Shown here one piece after another: positions 35,481 through 45,885 of a stretch of DNA of 64,000 nt. The stretch is taken from NCBI GenBank assembly GCA_021613375.1, contig CM038720.1, positions 6,120,462 to 6,184,461 on the forward strand. The letters run 5' to 3'. This DNA is from Megaleporinus macrocephalus. Taxonomy: Eukaryota; Chordata; Actinopteri; Characiformes; Anostomidae. Numbering within the stretch: the stretch's first letter is position 1; every line of letters starts with the position of its first letter. Position numbers and translations under genes: made by a program. The notes under the pieces were generated by a model, which searched no databases, had not been told where the DNA came from, and saw only the letters and a program-made list of their open reading frames with translations.

Positions 35481-35659
35481 CACCAGCAGCTCAACACACT
35501 GGCCTTTACTCATTGGCCAATATCTGTACCTTTACACTGACCTGGTAGTTTTATAGCCCAATAAAAAAAGCTGTGCAGGTAATTAACCCAAAATATTATC
35601 AGTATCATCTATAATATCAACATAAGAACACAAAAAGAAAATCATAATCATTCTAATTA

Positions 35660-35955
35660 GGGCTGTGTATTGGCAAGGACCTGGCGATACACTACATATC
35701 GTGATACAGCGGTCACGATTCAATATCACGATATACTGCGATACTGCAAGCAAAGTGACTATATGAACAGGTTTGCCAATGCTTACAATAGCATTACGCC
35801 CTTGTGCTGCTTGTTAATGTTGGAGTGGAACTGAAAATGGATTACAACACTGCCATCTAGTGGTCAGAGGTTTAAACACAACACACAATGATACACTGTC
35901 TGCCAGAATCTGTGTATTGAGAATCGATACAGTATCACTAAACATCAAACTCCAC
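35660..35955. mobile_element. DNA-transposon-like element with ATCGATAC ends
   Basis: Starts AGGGCTGTGTATTGGCAAGG with CACGATTCAATATCACGATA just inside, and ends GAGAATCGATACAGTATCAC. These CGATAC/GATATC-type subterminal repeats form imperfect inverted ends typical of a teleost MITE group. It contains a perfect CTCF core match (35850-35863). Confidence 0.5.
35850..35863 (-). promoter_or_regulatory. CTCF-type motif within a DNA element
   Basis: The plus strand reads CTGCCATCTAGTGG; its complement CCACTAGATGGCAG fits the vertebrate CTCF core CCASYAGRKGGCAS at all 14 positions. The motif is seen directly; binding is not shown. Confidence 0.45.
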
Positions 35956-36004
35956 CTACCAGCACAGCTATTAGCCCACAAACCCCTGGATGCTGTTGTT
36001 TTAT

Positions 36005-36280
36005 TGGCTCCCCATTGACACATGTGCATGAGTTAGGGTGTGTCTCATGTAAGTGATATGCAAATGAGGTACTGGTAGGCTGGATTTCATGAAGGGCAAG
36101 AAAAATAAATCACGTCAGTCTTAGACAAAGAAAGCTAAGATGTTTGTTTTGTTTATTATTTCCAGTCCTCATGCTTATATATACTCTATAATGTTCAGCC
36201 AATCATCCCTACTGACACATCTGCATGAATTAGGGCGTGTCTCATGTAAGTGATATGCAAATGAGGTACTGGTAGGCTGT
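36005..36280 (+). repeat. Direct duplication containing two octamer motifs
   Basis: About 75 bp recurs at 36013-36088 and 36206-36280 (GTCTCATGTAAGTGATATGC, then AAATGAGGTACTGGTAGGCT). Each copy has a perfect POU octamer ATGCAAAT (36058-36065 and 36255-36262). The spacer between them is unrelated. Confidence 0.7.
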
Positions 36281-36739
36281 ATTTCACTCAGAGAAGCAGA
36301 TTATTTCTATAATCATTCATCTGCACTCATTTTTATATATACTAGGGCCAGTCTCGGAGTTGAGGCCGTTTTTTTTTTGTCTAAACTCTCTGAAAAACTT
36401 TTATTCTTTTAAGCAGCTGCAGCTAAACAGTACATACACTGAGTACATACTATTCTACCAAGCCAGACAGCAGCACAGGGATCACCTCCTCTTACAGGAG
36501 CTGAGGCTGAGCGAGGTATCTCTGTATGTCAGTGAGGGAATTTAAGTCTCTGCTTCTGCTTGCTGCTCCTCTCATTATAAAGGAGTGAATGAACTGCGGT
36601 ATACAGAACTGTGCACAGGTTTTAGTCACTTGGAGACATTATTATATACAAAAATCTGTCTTCCCAGACAAGAAGCTTTTATTTTTTCCAGCAAACAGTA
36701 TTAATGGAGTAAGTAGTGCTTTTACATACGTCAGTGTGT
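36281..36739. other. Single-copy intergenic sequence
   Basis: No repeat unit and no recognised gene; small frames of about 60 codons only. Confidence 0.4.
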
Positions 36740-37016
36740 TCTTCTCCTTCTCCTTGAGGAAACAACCCAGTATTATTTACAGTTCTCATCTAATACCTGC
36801 TTTCACTACTTACTATTTTAGTACTCCAACATTTACATACAACCACAACAGCAACCAAACTGGTGACTATGTGGAGAAATCCAGCGTTCCAGACTGTGAA
36901 AGGAACATCAGCACTTCTCATTCCTTCCCAACGAACAGCCCAACTGTCAGAGCTACATGGTTGATGTTCATCTTTAAACCAGCCTGAAGTTCCTATTCTC
37001 TGATTCTTAATCCCAT
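36740..37016 (+). repeat. Dispersed repeat, unclassified, plus-strand copy
   Basis: 36763-36805 matches the reverse complement of 10275-10320. Similarity beyond this core is weak, so limits are approximate. Confidence 0.4.
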
Positions 37017-37084
37017 GTTCCACCTTAAATACTGCAGCTTGTACAGACACTAGAATGTAACTGCAGCTCCATTTAAGGTGGAAC
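37017..37084. mobile_element. Hairpin MITE, family D, copy 2
   Basis: GTTCCACCTTAAATACTGCAG at the left and CTGCAGCTCCATTTAAGGTG at the right form a near-complete hairpin of 68 bp. Shorter than copy 1 at 33809-33912 because the loop is reduced. Confidence 0.65.
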
Positions 37085-37799
37085 TGAACTTTCACTAAAC
37101 AAGCTGCTGAACTTCAGCTCCACATCTTTAACAGGATCCTGAACAACTTTAACTCTGCAGTCTGTACATTTCACTCTGGACAGTTTCTCCAACACTCGGA
37201 GCAGCTTCAGCTCAGCGTTCAACACTGATGAGACTGATGAGACTGAAGAGACGAGCAGCTCCACCTTTATTAGCACCACAACCTCCAACAGTGACTGGAA
37301 GTAGCAGCCATGCTGTGTGAGTGGATCACTGTGTGCTGGTTGAAGCAGATCATCTTAAACTAAAAGTTTCACAGAGACACCTTTAATCTACTTTGTGTTT
37401 GATGTCCAGATGAAAGAGAGTAGCCAGCATAGTAACCAGCATAGTAAAAAGCATAGCTAACTAAACAGTATGAGGAGCTTATTTACAGAGGCCCATTTTA
37501 TTTAGTCTAGTTCGACATGTTGCGTCTGTGTGTTCATTGCAGCGTCTCACTGTAAACCAGCCAATCAGAGTAGAGCTCATCAGATTAGTATCATTCTTAT
37601 ATCATATAACTTCTATGTAGACATTAAAGAATGATTTAAATACTGAACAAAAACATTGTCTGGCTCTTTTAGGGCTTGGAAGAACATCTATCAGCATGTT
37701 CATGCTTTTGTCCAACGTCACTTTCAAACCTCAATCTTTTATTTTAAATATTTGTATATTTCTTTTTTCTTTTAACTGATTTATTTTAATGCTCTGTTT
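37085..37799. other. Single-copy or unclassified sequence
   Basis: Includes a small direct repeat, GATGAGACTGATGAGACTGA, near 37225. Several segments read like decayed element sequence but have no second copy here. Confidence 0.35.
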
Positions 37800-37882
37800 C
37801 TTATTTTTTATTTCTGTAAAGCACTTTGAGTTGCCACTGTGTATGAAAGGTGCTATACACATAAGCTTGCCTTGCCTTTGGT
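37800..37882 (+). mobile_element. LINE-like 3' tail
   Basis: TGTAAAGCACTTTGAGTTGCC followed by TGAAAGGTGCTATACACATA and CTTGCCTTGCC matches the conserved 3' end style (stem-loop plus short repeat) of CR1/L2-type retroposons in fishes. Only the tail is preserved. Confidence 0.5.
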
Positions 37883-38059
37883 ATCATATCAGGAAAGACA
37901 AAGTAGCATCTCGCCATCTTTAGTGCACACAATGATCATTATAGTGTCTATGTTGGTTATGATGACACTCAAAAATATCTTATTATTTCATCTATATGCC
38001 CCCCACCAACCCCCAACCCAACGCCGCCACCACCACCCCCACCGCCACCTTGGGTTTGA

Positions 38060-38640
38060 TTGAGTTTGGTCTCCTAATTCCAGACAGCTGAAACTTTGCG
38101 CTGTTTACGCTGGGCCCCGGACTCATCTGGCCGTGACATATGTAGAGGAATCCAATCAGTCATGAAAGGTAAACACTAAACATGAATGATGCATGAATTC
38201 CTGAGCGCGTTCAGCTGTTTCTCTCCCTCCTGCCCAGAGACGCTGATAAAGTCGACCTAATTAGTTCATGACGGTGCAGTCATCAACGATTATTGCGCGG
38301 CGCTCGTGTGCGCGATACTAATGACGAACGGTCGCGGACGGTAATTGTCTCCGTTCAACCGCTGTGCCGGTGAGTCACCTCACTGGAGTAAGAAACACAT
38401 CTGCGGAGAGCGAGAGAGAGAAAGAGAGAGAGAGAGCGCTTTAATGCACCCAACTCGACTTCTAATGGGCCTCCACAGTGAGATTTACACTAACTCCTCC
38501 TATAGGGTTCAGCAATTATTAGCTTTTTAATTACGGCTTATTCGAAGGCGGATTGTGTTAATTGAAGTCACACCTATTCATCAGTGGCTTCTTACGCCTC
38601 CATTAGGAGCAGTGATTACTCATTCACTGAGAAGTGGTTA
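38060..38640. other. Single-copy block, strong candidate for conserved non-coding DNA
   Basis: Dense, repeat-free, alternating AT-rich homeodomain-like words (CCTAATTAGTTCATGACG, TACTAATGACG, TGTTAATTGAAGTCAC) and GC-rich CG-containing stretches. This is the texture of deeply conserved vertebrate enhancers. A (GA)n tract at about 38408-38437 divides it. Confidence 0.42.
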
Positions 38641-38837
38641 AGGTGCTGCCATTTCTCACACGGCACATTCACTCACTCGTTCAGTCCTGGGTTACCTGGA
38701 GTAGGACGACTGTGATGAAGGGCAGAGATCAGGAATCTGGGAGCTCCAGCCAAGCTTCATCACTGCATCATCATCGTGCCATGCTTCTGGAAAGGCAGAG
38801 TTTCAGTAGTATTCCTCATACAGTCATATTATTAAAA
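38641..38837. other. Single-copy sequence
   Basis: No gene or repeat recognised; it forms the left flank of the second foldback element. Confidence 0.35.
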
Positions 38838-39400
38838 CCATCTACTGTATCAGCTCCATTGACCATACAGGAGCTCCACTTACAGACTGTAGTTCATCTG
38901 ATTCTCTGTATACTTTATTACTCTGTTCTTTCATCTTCTCAGCACTGCAGTGTGTTAGGGTGTGTTGTGCTGGTGTGAGTGGATTAACCCGCAATGCTAC
39001 CAAAGTGTTTAAAAACTGTGTTCACTCACTGTCCACTCTATTGGACACTCCTCCCTAAAGTCAGAGACAGTAGCTCATCTGCTGCTGCTCAGTTTGTGTT
39101 CTCTAGTCCTTCATCAGTGGACACAGGACGCCGTCCACAAGACACTGCTGTCTGGATAGTTTTGGTTGGTGGACGAGTCTCAGTCCAGCAGTGACACTGA
39201 GGTGTTTAAACACTCCAGCTGTAGCACTGCTGTGTCTGATTCACTCACACCAGCACAACACACACTAACACACCACCACCAGCCAGTGTCACTGCAGTGC
39301 AGAGAATCATTCGCCTCCCTAATATATATATGTATATGTATATATACACACATTCCTCAGCCATAACATTAACACCACCTCCTTATATCTACACACACTG
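38838..39400. mobile_element. Foldback DNA transposon, copy 2 (rearranged)
   Basis: Shares long matches with 12380-13422: ACTGTATCAGCTCCATTGAC, TACAGACTGTAGTTCATCTG, CCAGCAGTGACACTGAGGTG, GTGTCACTGCAGTGCAGAG. The extreme left end is missing, and the right end is followed by CATAACATTAACACCACCTC in left-end orientation. Two partial copies therefore appear joined. No minisatellite expansion in this copy. Confidence 0.7.
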
Positions 39401-39401
39401 T

Positions 39402-39407
39402 CTATAT

Positions 39408-39481
<74 letters not shown>
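39402..39481. repeat. (AT)n microsatellite
   Basis: About 38 dinucleotides, with one AA interruption near 39418. It is the insertion site of the family A MITE that follows. Confidence 0.97.
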
Positions 39482-39486
<5 letters not shown>

Positions 39487-39719
39487 TTGCTGTCCAATGA
39501 AAAATCTCAATTTTGTCGATTTAGAGTTTTCTACATTATTTGAACATAGCAATTGAAAATTTCATGATGAACGGACCAATAGAAGTGCTCCAAAATAGCT
39601 TTCTAAAATTTTGGTTCCATTGACTTAGAAAATAAAGTATGTTTTTGGTGTCTCCTGTAATGTTGCAATTTTAGAGATATTTTATTTATACTTATTTTTC
39701 ATTGGATGGTGACGATGTG
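39482..39719 (-). mobile_element. MITE family A, complete copy inserted in (AT)n
   Basis: The left end is CGTTGCTGTCCAATGAAAAA and the right end is TTTTTCATTGGATGGTGACG, which are inverted relatives. (AT)n flanks both sides (39402-39481 and 39718-39744). The element is 238 bp and non-coding. Insertion into TA-rich sequence fits Tc1/mariner-like mobilisation, although the TA duplication cannot be resolved within (AT)n. This copy defines the family ends. Confidence 0.82.
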
Positions 39720-39744
39720 TATATATATATATATATATATATAT

Positions 39745-40109
39745 GATCCTACACGTGTCTTCAGAGTTGTATATGGAATGTTGATGATGGTAAACTAGTG
39801 AAAAGTTTTCTATGAGGACTATTTTGCCACACAGCGCTCAAACCCTTCTGGAAAAACATCATAAAACAATCTCTCAGACATCCACAATTCATAACCATTT
39901 CATGTAATAACTTTGTGAGGGAGCTTTTAGAGGCATTAAACTCTTTGGAGTGATGCCACCACTTTCGGTTTGACAAAGAATTTAATAGATGACTCTTTAT
40001 AGAACCATTTTCATAAATGAGAGTGAGGTGCCTGTTAGAAAGCTTTCTTTTCAAAATGTCTGTGTAATTAAATGTTGGAGATGTAAAGAAAGTCATTCAG
40101 AGTGGTTTG
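39745..40109. other. Unclassified sequence left of the family C block
   Basis: A 111-codon minus frame (39761-40096) shows no recognisable domain. The phrase CACGTGTCTTCAGAG resembles parts of family C (AGAAGACACGTGTAGCTTC), so this may be its decayed margin. Confidence 0.35.
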
Positions 40110-42360
40110 GTGTTTCTGGAATAGTCTAGAATGTTGGGAGGTAAAACAGTCCCCCAGAGGAAATGTGTTCTTTCAGACTTTCCACGATTTGGCCATCAGC
40201 ATTCCACACAGTCACTGTCCACAGACCAACAAACATCTCCACAATGAAAACTTTACAGCAGAGGATAAAACACTGTTTAACTCCCATATAGGTTTAATGG
40301 AAAGGAGAATTTTTATTGGTCCAGTCTTCATGTCATTATGACAACTGCAAATACTTGGTTTTCATTGGACAGAGATGATAAACACTCAGTAGACATGTGT
40401 GGCTTCAGTGGTGGGTTTGGATAATAAATAAAGTGGCTTCATTAGTGTTGTAGAGATGGAGCCCCTTGGTTTCCATCACCACCACGGACCTTCTTTCAAA
40501 TCAAACCACTCTGAGTTTAAGTATGAAACAATTTGGGAACAAAACAGTCAGCTCTTGAGTTTAGGAATCACTTTAAAGGAACCTTAGAAACGCTACTGAG
40601 ACACAATCGTTCACTGTGGTGGTGAATGGAACCAGACGTCTACCTCTAAATAACACCCTTTAATAATGCTTCTTGATGTCTGAGACGTTATTTTATGAAA
40701 GTTTTCAGACGATTTTGGACTTTAAGTCCATTTACAGTGGAGGGACACATGCAGGGTATTTGCAAAGGTATTTTTTCAAAGCAGTTTAGAGAATTTTTAT
40801 TTAATCCAATCTAAAAATAATAATAGAGATACTTGATTCTCATTGGTTGGACTGGGACGTTATACAATCAGAAGACTTGTGTAGCTTCACTGGTGGGTTT
40901 GAAAAAGAAATTGGGAATGGAGACCCCTGGTTCCCATCACCACCACTGAACTGCTGAGTGACCTTGTTTACATCTTATACATTTCATTATGGAAGAAAAC
41001 AGTCAGTTCATCTTTAAGAGTGTTGAGTTTAGGAATCACTTTAAAGGAACCTCAGAAATGCTACTGAGACACAATCGTTCACTGTGGTGGTGAATGGAAC
41101 CAGACGTCCATCTCTAAATAAACTCCTTTTAAAGGAAGCTGCCTGATGTCTGAGATGTTATTTTATGATAGTTTCAGAGGTTTTCGGCCTTAAAGTCCAT
41201 TTACGGTGGAGGGACACATGCAGGGTGTTGTGAGCTAAAATAGTCCCCCAAAGGAAACGTGTTCTTTCAGCTTTTCCACAATATTACCATCATCAGCATC
41301 TCATAGAAACTAAGAAGACACGTGTAGCTTCAGTGGTGGTTCCTATAGTAAATACATTGGCTTTACTTGTGTTATAGAGACCCCTGGTTCCCATCACCAC
41401 CACTAAACCCTTTTCACTTCAGACCACCGTGAACGACGTCCACAGTCACCGTCCACAGAAAAACAAGTAGCTCCACAATGAAAACTTTACAGCAGAGGAT
41501 AAAACACTGTTCAACTCCCATATAGGTTTAATAGAAAGATATATTTTTAAAGTAGTTTAGAGAATTTTTATTGGTCCAGCCATCATAACATCATGACGAT
41601 TGTAGAGCTCAAATTATGCAGGAATCTAAAAATCGTGAATAATAGAGATACTTGATTCTCACTGGACAGGGACGATATACACTCCGAAGACTCGTGTAGC
41701 TTCACTGGTGGGTTTGAAAAAAAAAATGGCTTTATTTGTGTTTTAGAGATGGAGACCCCTGGTTCCCATCACCACCACTGGACCTCTTTCAAATCATACC
41801 ACTGTAAATGGCCTTGTTTACATCTTATACATTTCATTATGGAAGAAAACATTCAGTTCATCTTTAAGAGTGTTGAGTTTAGGTATCACTTTGGAGGAAA
41901 CTTGGAAACGGTACTCAGTTGGAATAGTTTACACTGGTGATGAATGGAACCAGATGTCCATCTCTAAAAAAACGTATTTTATGATGGTTTTTAAAAGATT
42001 TTGGCCTTAAAGTCTATTTACGGTGGAGGGACACATGCAGGGTGTTGTGAGGTTAAATAGTCCCCCAAAGGAAACGTGTTCTTTCAGCTTTTCCACAATA
42101 TTACCATCATCAGTATCTCATAGAAACTAAGAAGAATGTATTTACTATAGGAACCACCACTGAAGCTACATGTGTAGCTTCAGTGGTGGTTCCTATAGTA
42201 CATACATTGGCTTTACTTGTGTTATAGAGACCCCTGGTTCCCATCACCACCACTGAACCCCTTTCACTTCAGACCACCGTGAACGACGTTGTTTACATCT
42301 TATACATTTAATTATGGAAGAAAAGACTCAGTTCACCTTTAAGAGTGTTCAATTTTGGAA
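40110..42360. repeat. Family C locally duplicated block (3-4 copies)
   Basis: Modules recur in a fixed order. GAGTTTAGGAATCACTTTAA is near 40555, 41025, 41873 and 42348. GGAGGGACACATGCAGGGT is near 40738, 41210 and 42026. GAGACCCCTGGTTCCCATCA is near 40920, 41380, 41750 and 42230. GTTCTTTCAGCTTTTCCACA is near 41262 and 42080, with a diverged relative near 40168. Spacing of about 0.47 and 0.8 kb indicates repeated local duplication with deletions. Diverged family A-like parts (ATTTTTATTGGTCCAG, TTTTCATTGGACAGAG) are included. No gene; short frames only. Confidence 0.8.
42136..42207. repeat. Near-perfect 72-bp palindrome
   Basis: Arms of 35 bp (beginning ATGTATTTACTATAGGAACC, ending GGTTCCTATAGTACATACAT) differ at one position and are separated by TG. 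The related copy at about 41297-41355 has only the right arm, so the left arm is a newly made inverted copy of the adjacent sequence. Confidence 0.9.
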
Positions 42361-42595
42361 TCACTCCAGGAGAAAACTTGGAAGCGGTGAGTGTCGTCCT
42401 CTCCTCAGGCAGTCCCTCTGAAAACGGACTGAGAGAAGACAATACGGGACTTCAGTTAGCGCGCGAGGTCGAGTCAGCGGGCTTTGAAACAGCTCGCGGA
42501 AGTGAGGCAGCGCGGCCGGCTGAGAAAACTTGTTCAGGTTGTTTTCGCTTCCTGACGAAGACGCTGTTAAATCAGAGCCACCGGGCGAGCGGGCA
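42361..42595. other. Single-copy GC-rich sequence
   Basis: GC- and CG-rich, repeat-free, leading into the duplicated segment. A 96-codon frame spans both but has no recognised domain. Confidence 0.35.
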
Positions 42596-42862
42596 AGGTC
42601 TGCGAACTCTGTGTTGTCGACCGTCAGCAGCCTGACGCACCACTTTCATGAAAGTCGAAGGCCACGCGAGGCCGGCGCTGCTCCGTTCATTACCGCCTCG
42701 GCAGAGCTCAGCGCCGAAACAGCGGACCACCTTCTCAAACATCTGGCTTTAAATAAATGATTACACGGGCAGCAGAAACTTCACTGCTCAACAACTTTGA
42801 AGCAGCAACAATGACGACTCTGCGAGGGATGAAAAGAGCTTGGAGGGACCGGAGTGGAGGTG
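42596..42862 (+). repeat. 267-bp duplicated single-copy segment, copy 1
   Basis: Matches 45618-45885 at about 95 percent by eye from AGGTCTGCGAACTCTGTGTT to GGAGTGGAGGTG. Differences are a few substitutions, a 9-bp deletion (GCCTCGGCA-type text absent in copy 2) and about 10 extra bases near the right end of copy 2. A short frame ending in ALNK and stop is intact in both, with two amino-acid changes and an in-frame 9-bp indel. That is weakly suggestive of coding but too short to claim. Confidence 0.9.
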
Positions 42863-45545
42863 CTGACTCAAACTTAGCTACTACAAAGTCACAATACTGA
42901 CTTAAACATGACTGCTACAAAGTCTCAGTACTGACTCAAAATTAACTGCTACAAAGTCTCAGTACTGACTCAAAATTAACTGCTACAAAGTCTCATTACT
43001 GACTCAAACTCACCTACTACAAAGTCTCAGTACTGACTCAAAATTAACTGCTACAAAGTCTCAGTACTGACTCAAAATTAACTGCTACAAAGTCTCAGTA
43101 CTGACTCAAAATTAACTGCTACAAAGTCTCATTACTGACTCAAACTCACCTACTACAAAGTCTCAGTACTGACTCAAAATTAACTGCTACAAAGTCTCAT
43201 TACTGACTCAAACTCACCTACTACAAAGTCTCAGTACTGACTCAAAATTAACTGCTACAAAGTCTCAGTACTGACTCAAAATTGACTGCTACAAATTCTC
43301 AGTACTGACAAAAACTCAACTGCTACAAAGTCTCAGCACTGACTTAAACTCAACTACTACAAAGTCTCAGTACTGACTCAAAATTAACTGCTACAAAGTC
43401 TCAGTAATGACTCAGAATTAACTGCTACAAAGTCTCAGTACTGACTCAAACTCACCTACTACAAAGTCTCAGTACTGACTCAAAATTAACTGCTACAAAG
43501 TCTCAGTACTGACTCAAAATTAACTGCTACAAAGTCTCAATACTGACTCAAAATTAACTGCTACAAAGTCTCAATACTGACTCAAAATCAACTGCTACAA
43601 AGTCTCAGTAATGACTCAAAATTAACTGCTACAAAGTCTCAATACTGACTCAAACTCACCTGCTACAAAGTCTCATTACTGACGTAAACTCACCTACTAC
43701 AAAGTCTCAGTACTGACTCGAACAGGACTGCTACAAAGTCTCAGCACTGACTTAAACTCAACTGCTACAAAGTCTTGACTGCTACAAAGTCTCAGTACTG
43801 ACGTAAACTCTACTACAAAGTCTCAGTACTGACTCAAAATCAACTGCTACACAGTCTCAGTACTGACTTAAACTCAACTACTACAAAGTCTCAGTACTGA
43901 CTTAAACTCAACTACTACAAAGTCTCAATACTGACTCAAAATCAACTGCTACACAGTCTCAGTACTGACTTAAACTCAACTACTACAAAGTCTCAGTACT
44001 GACTTGAACTGGACTGCTACAAAGTCTCAGCACTGACTTAAACTCAACTACTACATATTCTCAGTACAGACTTGAACTGGACTGCTACAAAGTCTCAGTA
44101 CTGACTCAAACTCGGCCACTAAAAAGTTTCAGTACTGACTCAAACTTAAATACTACAAAGTTTCAGTACTGACTCAAACTTAAATACTACAAAGTCTCAG
44201 TACTGACTCAAACTTGGCCACTACAAAGTTTCAGTACTGACTCAAACTTAAATACTACAAAGTTTCAGTACTGACTCAAACTTAAATACTACAAAGTCTC
44301 AGTACTGACTTGAACTTAATTGCATCCATCTAAGGTAACTAGAAACTCTTTCTCTTTTTACTGAACATCAACAAAACTTTCATAAAAAGGTGAAGGCCTC
44401 ATGACTCAACTCAACTGCTACATATTCTCAGTACAGACTTAAACTCAACTACTACAGTCTCAGCACTGACTCAAACTCAACTGCTACATATTCTCAGTAC
44501 AGACTTGAACTCAAGTACTACAGTCTCAGTACTGACATAAACTCAACTGCTATATATTCTCAGTACAGACTTGAACTCAACTACTACAGTCTCAGTACTG
44601 ACATAAACTCAACTGCTATCAAGTCTCAATATTGACTCAAAATCAACTGCTACAAAGTCTCAGTACTGACAAACTTAACTGCTATAAAGTCTCAGTACTG
44701 ACTTAAACTCAACTGCTACAAAGTCTCAATACTGACTTAAACTCAACTGCTACAAAGTCTCAATACTGACTTAAACTCAACTGCTACAAAGTCTCAATAC
44801 TGACAAACTCAACTGCTATAAAGTCTCAATATTGACTCAAAATCAACTGCTACAAAGTATCAGTACTCACAAACTTAACTGCTATAAAGTCTCAGTACTG
44901 ACTTAAACTCAACTGCTACAAAGTCTCAATACTGACTTAAACTCAACTGCTACAAAGTCTCAATACTGACAAACTCAACTGCTATAAAGTCTCAATACTG
45001 ACTCAAAATCAACTGCTACAAAGTATCAGTACTGACTTAAAATCAACTGCTACAAAGTCTCAGTACTGACGTAAACTCAACTGCTACAAAGTCTCAGTAC
45101 TGAAGTAAACTCAACTGCTACAAAGTCTCAGTTCTGACTTAAACTTGACTGCTTCAAAGTCAAAGTACTGACTTAAACTTGACTGCTACAAGGTTTCAAT
45201 ACTGACTCAAAATTAACTGCTTCAAAGTCTCAGTACTGACTTAAACTTGACTGCTACAAAGTCTCAGTACTGACTTAAAATCAACTGCTACAAAGTCTCA
45301 GTACTGACTCAAACTCAACTGCTACATAGTCTCAGTACTGACTCAAACTCAACTGCTATGAAGTCTCAGTACTGACTCAAAATCAACAGCTACATAGTCT
45401 CAGCACTGACTCAAACTCAACTGCTACGAAGTTTCAGTACTGACTCAAACTCAACTGCTACATATTCTCAGTACTGACTCAAAATCAACTGCTATATATT
45501 CTCAGTACAGACTTGAACTGGACTGCTACAGAGTTTCAGTACTGC
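42863..45545 (+). repeat. 34-bp minisatellite, about 78 copies, AP-1-like site per unit
   Basis: The unit joins TCAGTACTGACTCAAAATTA and ACTGCTACAAAGTC. Most copies contain TGACTCA, the consensus AP-1/TRE heptamer. Local subtypes include AACTCACCTACTACAAAG, TAAATACTACAAAG and shortened 27-bp units. A non-satellite module interrupts it at 44322-44398. The related but inverted arrays are at 47661-49400. Confidence 0.95.
44322..44398 (+). repeat. Array-edge module, copy 1
   Basis: Non-satellite text CATCTAAGGTAACTAGAAAC and TACTGAACATCAACAAAACT interrupts the 34-bp array. Diverged copies flank the array at 45546-45617 and, inverted, at 48471-48535, so it appears to be the boundary of the amplified unit. 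Confidence 0.75.
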
Positions 45546-45617
45546 CTCCATCTAGAAACAGGCAATAACGACAGGACTCTTTTCTATTTTTACCGAATAT
45601 CAAAAAACTTTCACGCG
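45546..45617 (+). repeat. Array-edge module, copy 2
   Basis: CTCCATCTAGAAACAGGCAA followed by TTTACCGAATATCAAAAAAC matches the module at 44322-44398 with more changes. It directly joins the array to the duplicated single-copy segment. Confidence 0.65.
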
Positions 45618-45885
45618 AGGTCTGCGAACTCTGTGTTGTCGACCGTCAGCAGCCTGACGCACTACTTTCATGAAAGTCGAAGGCCACGTGAGGCCGACGC
45701 TGCTCCGTTCATTACTGAGCTCGGCGCCGAAACAGCGGACCACCTTCTCAAACATCTGGCTTTAAATAAATGATTACACAGGCAGCAGAAACTTCACTGC
45801 TCAACAACTTTGAAGCAGCAACAATGACGACTCTGCGAGGGATGAAACGACGGCCACACAGCTCGGAGGGACCAGAGTGGAGGTG
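45618..45885 (+). repeat. 267-bp duplicated single-copy segment, copy 2
   Basis: See copy 1 at 42596-42862. This copy continues on its right into unique GC-rich sequence, whereas copy 1 continues on its left, so together they bracket the array as a direct duplication. Confidence 0.9.

Noticed and set aside
42345..45773. Frame ending LLKHLALNK conserved in the duplicated segment as a possible protein
   Set aside because: Only two recent copies exist, the frame is under 100 codons, upstream parts differ and an in-frame indel is easily chance; enhancer duplication is simpler.
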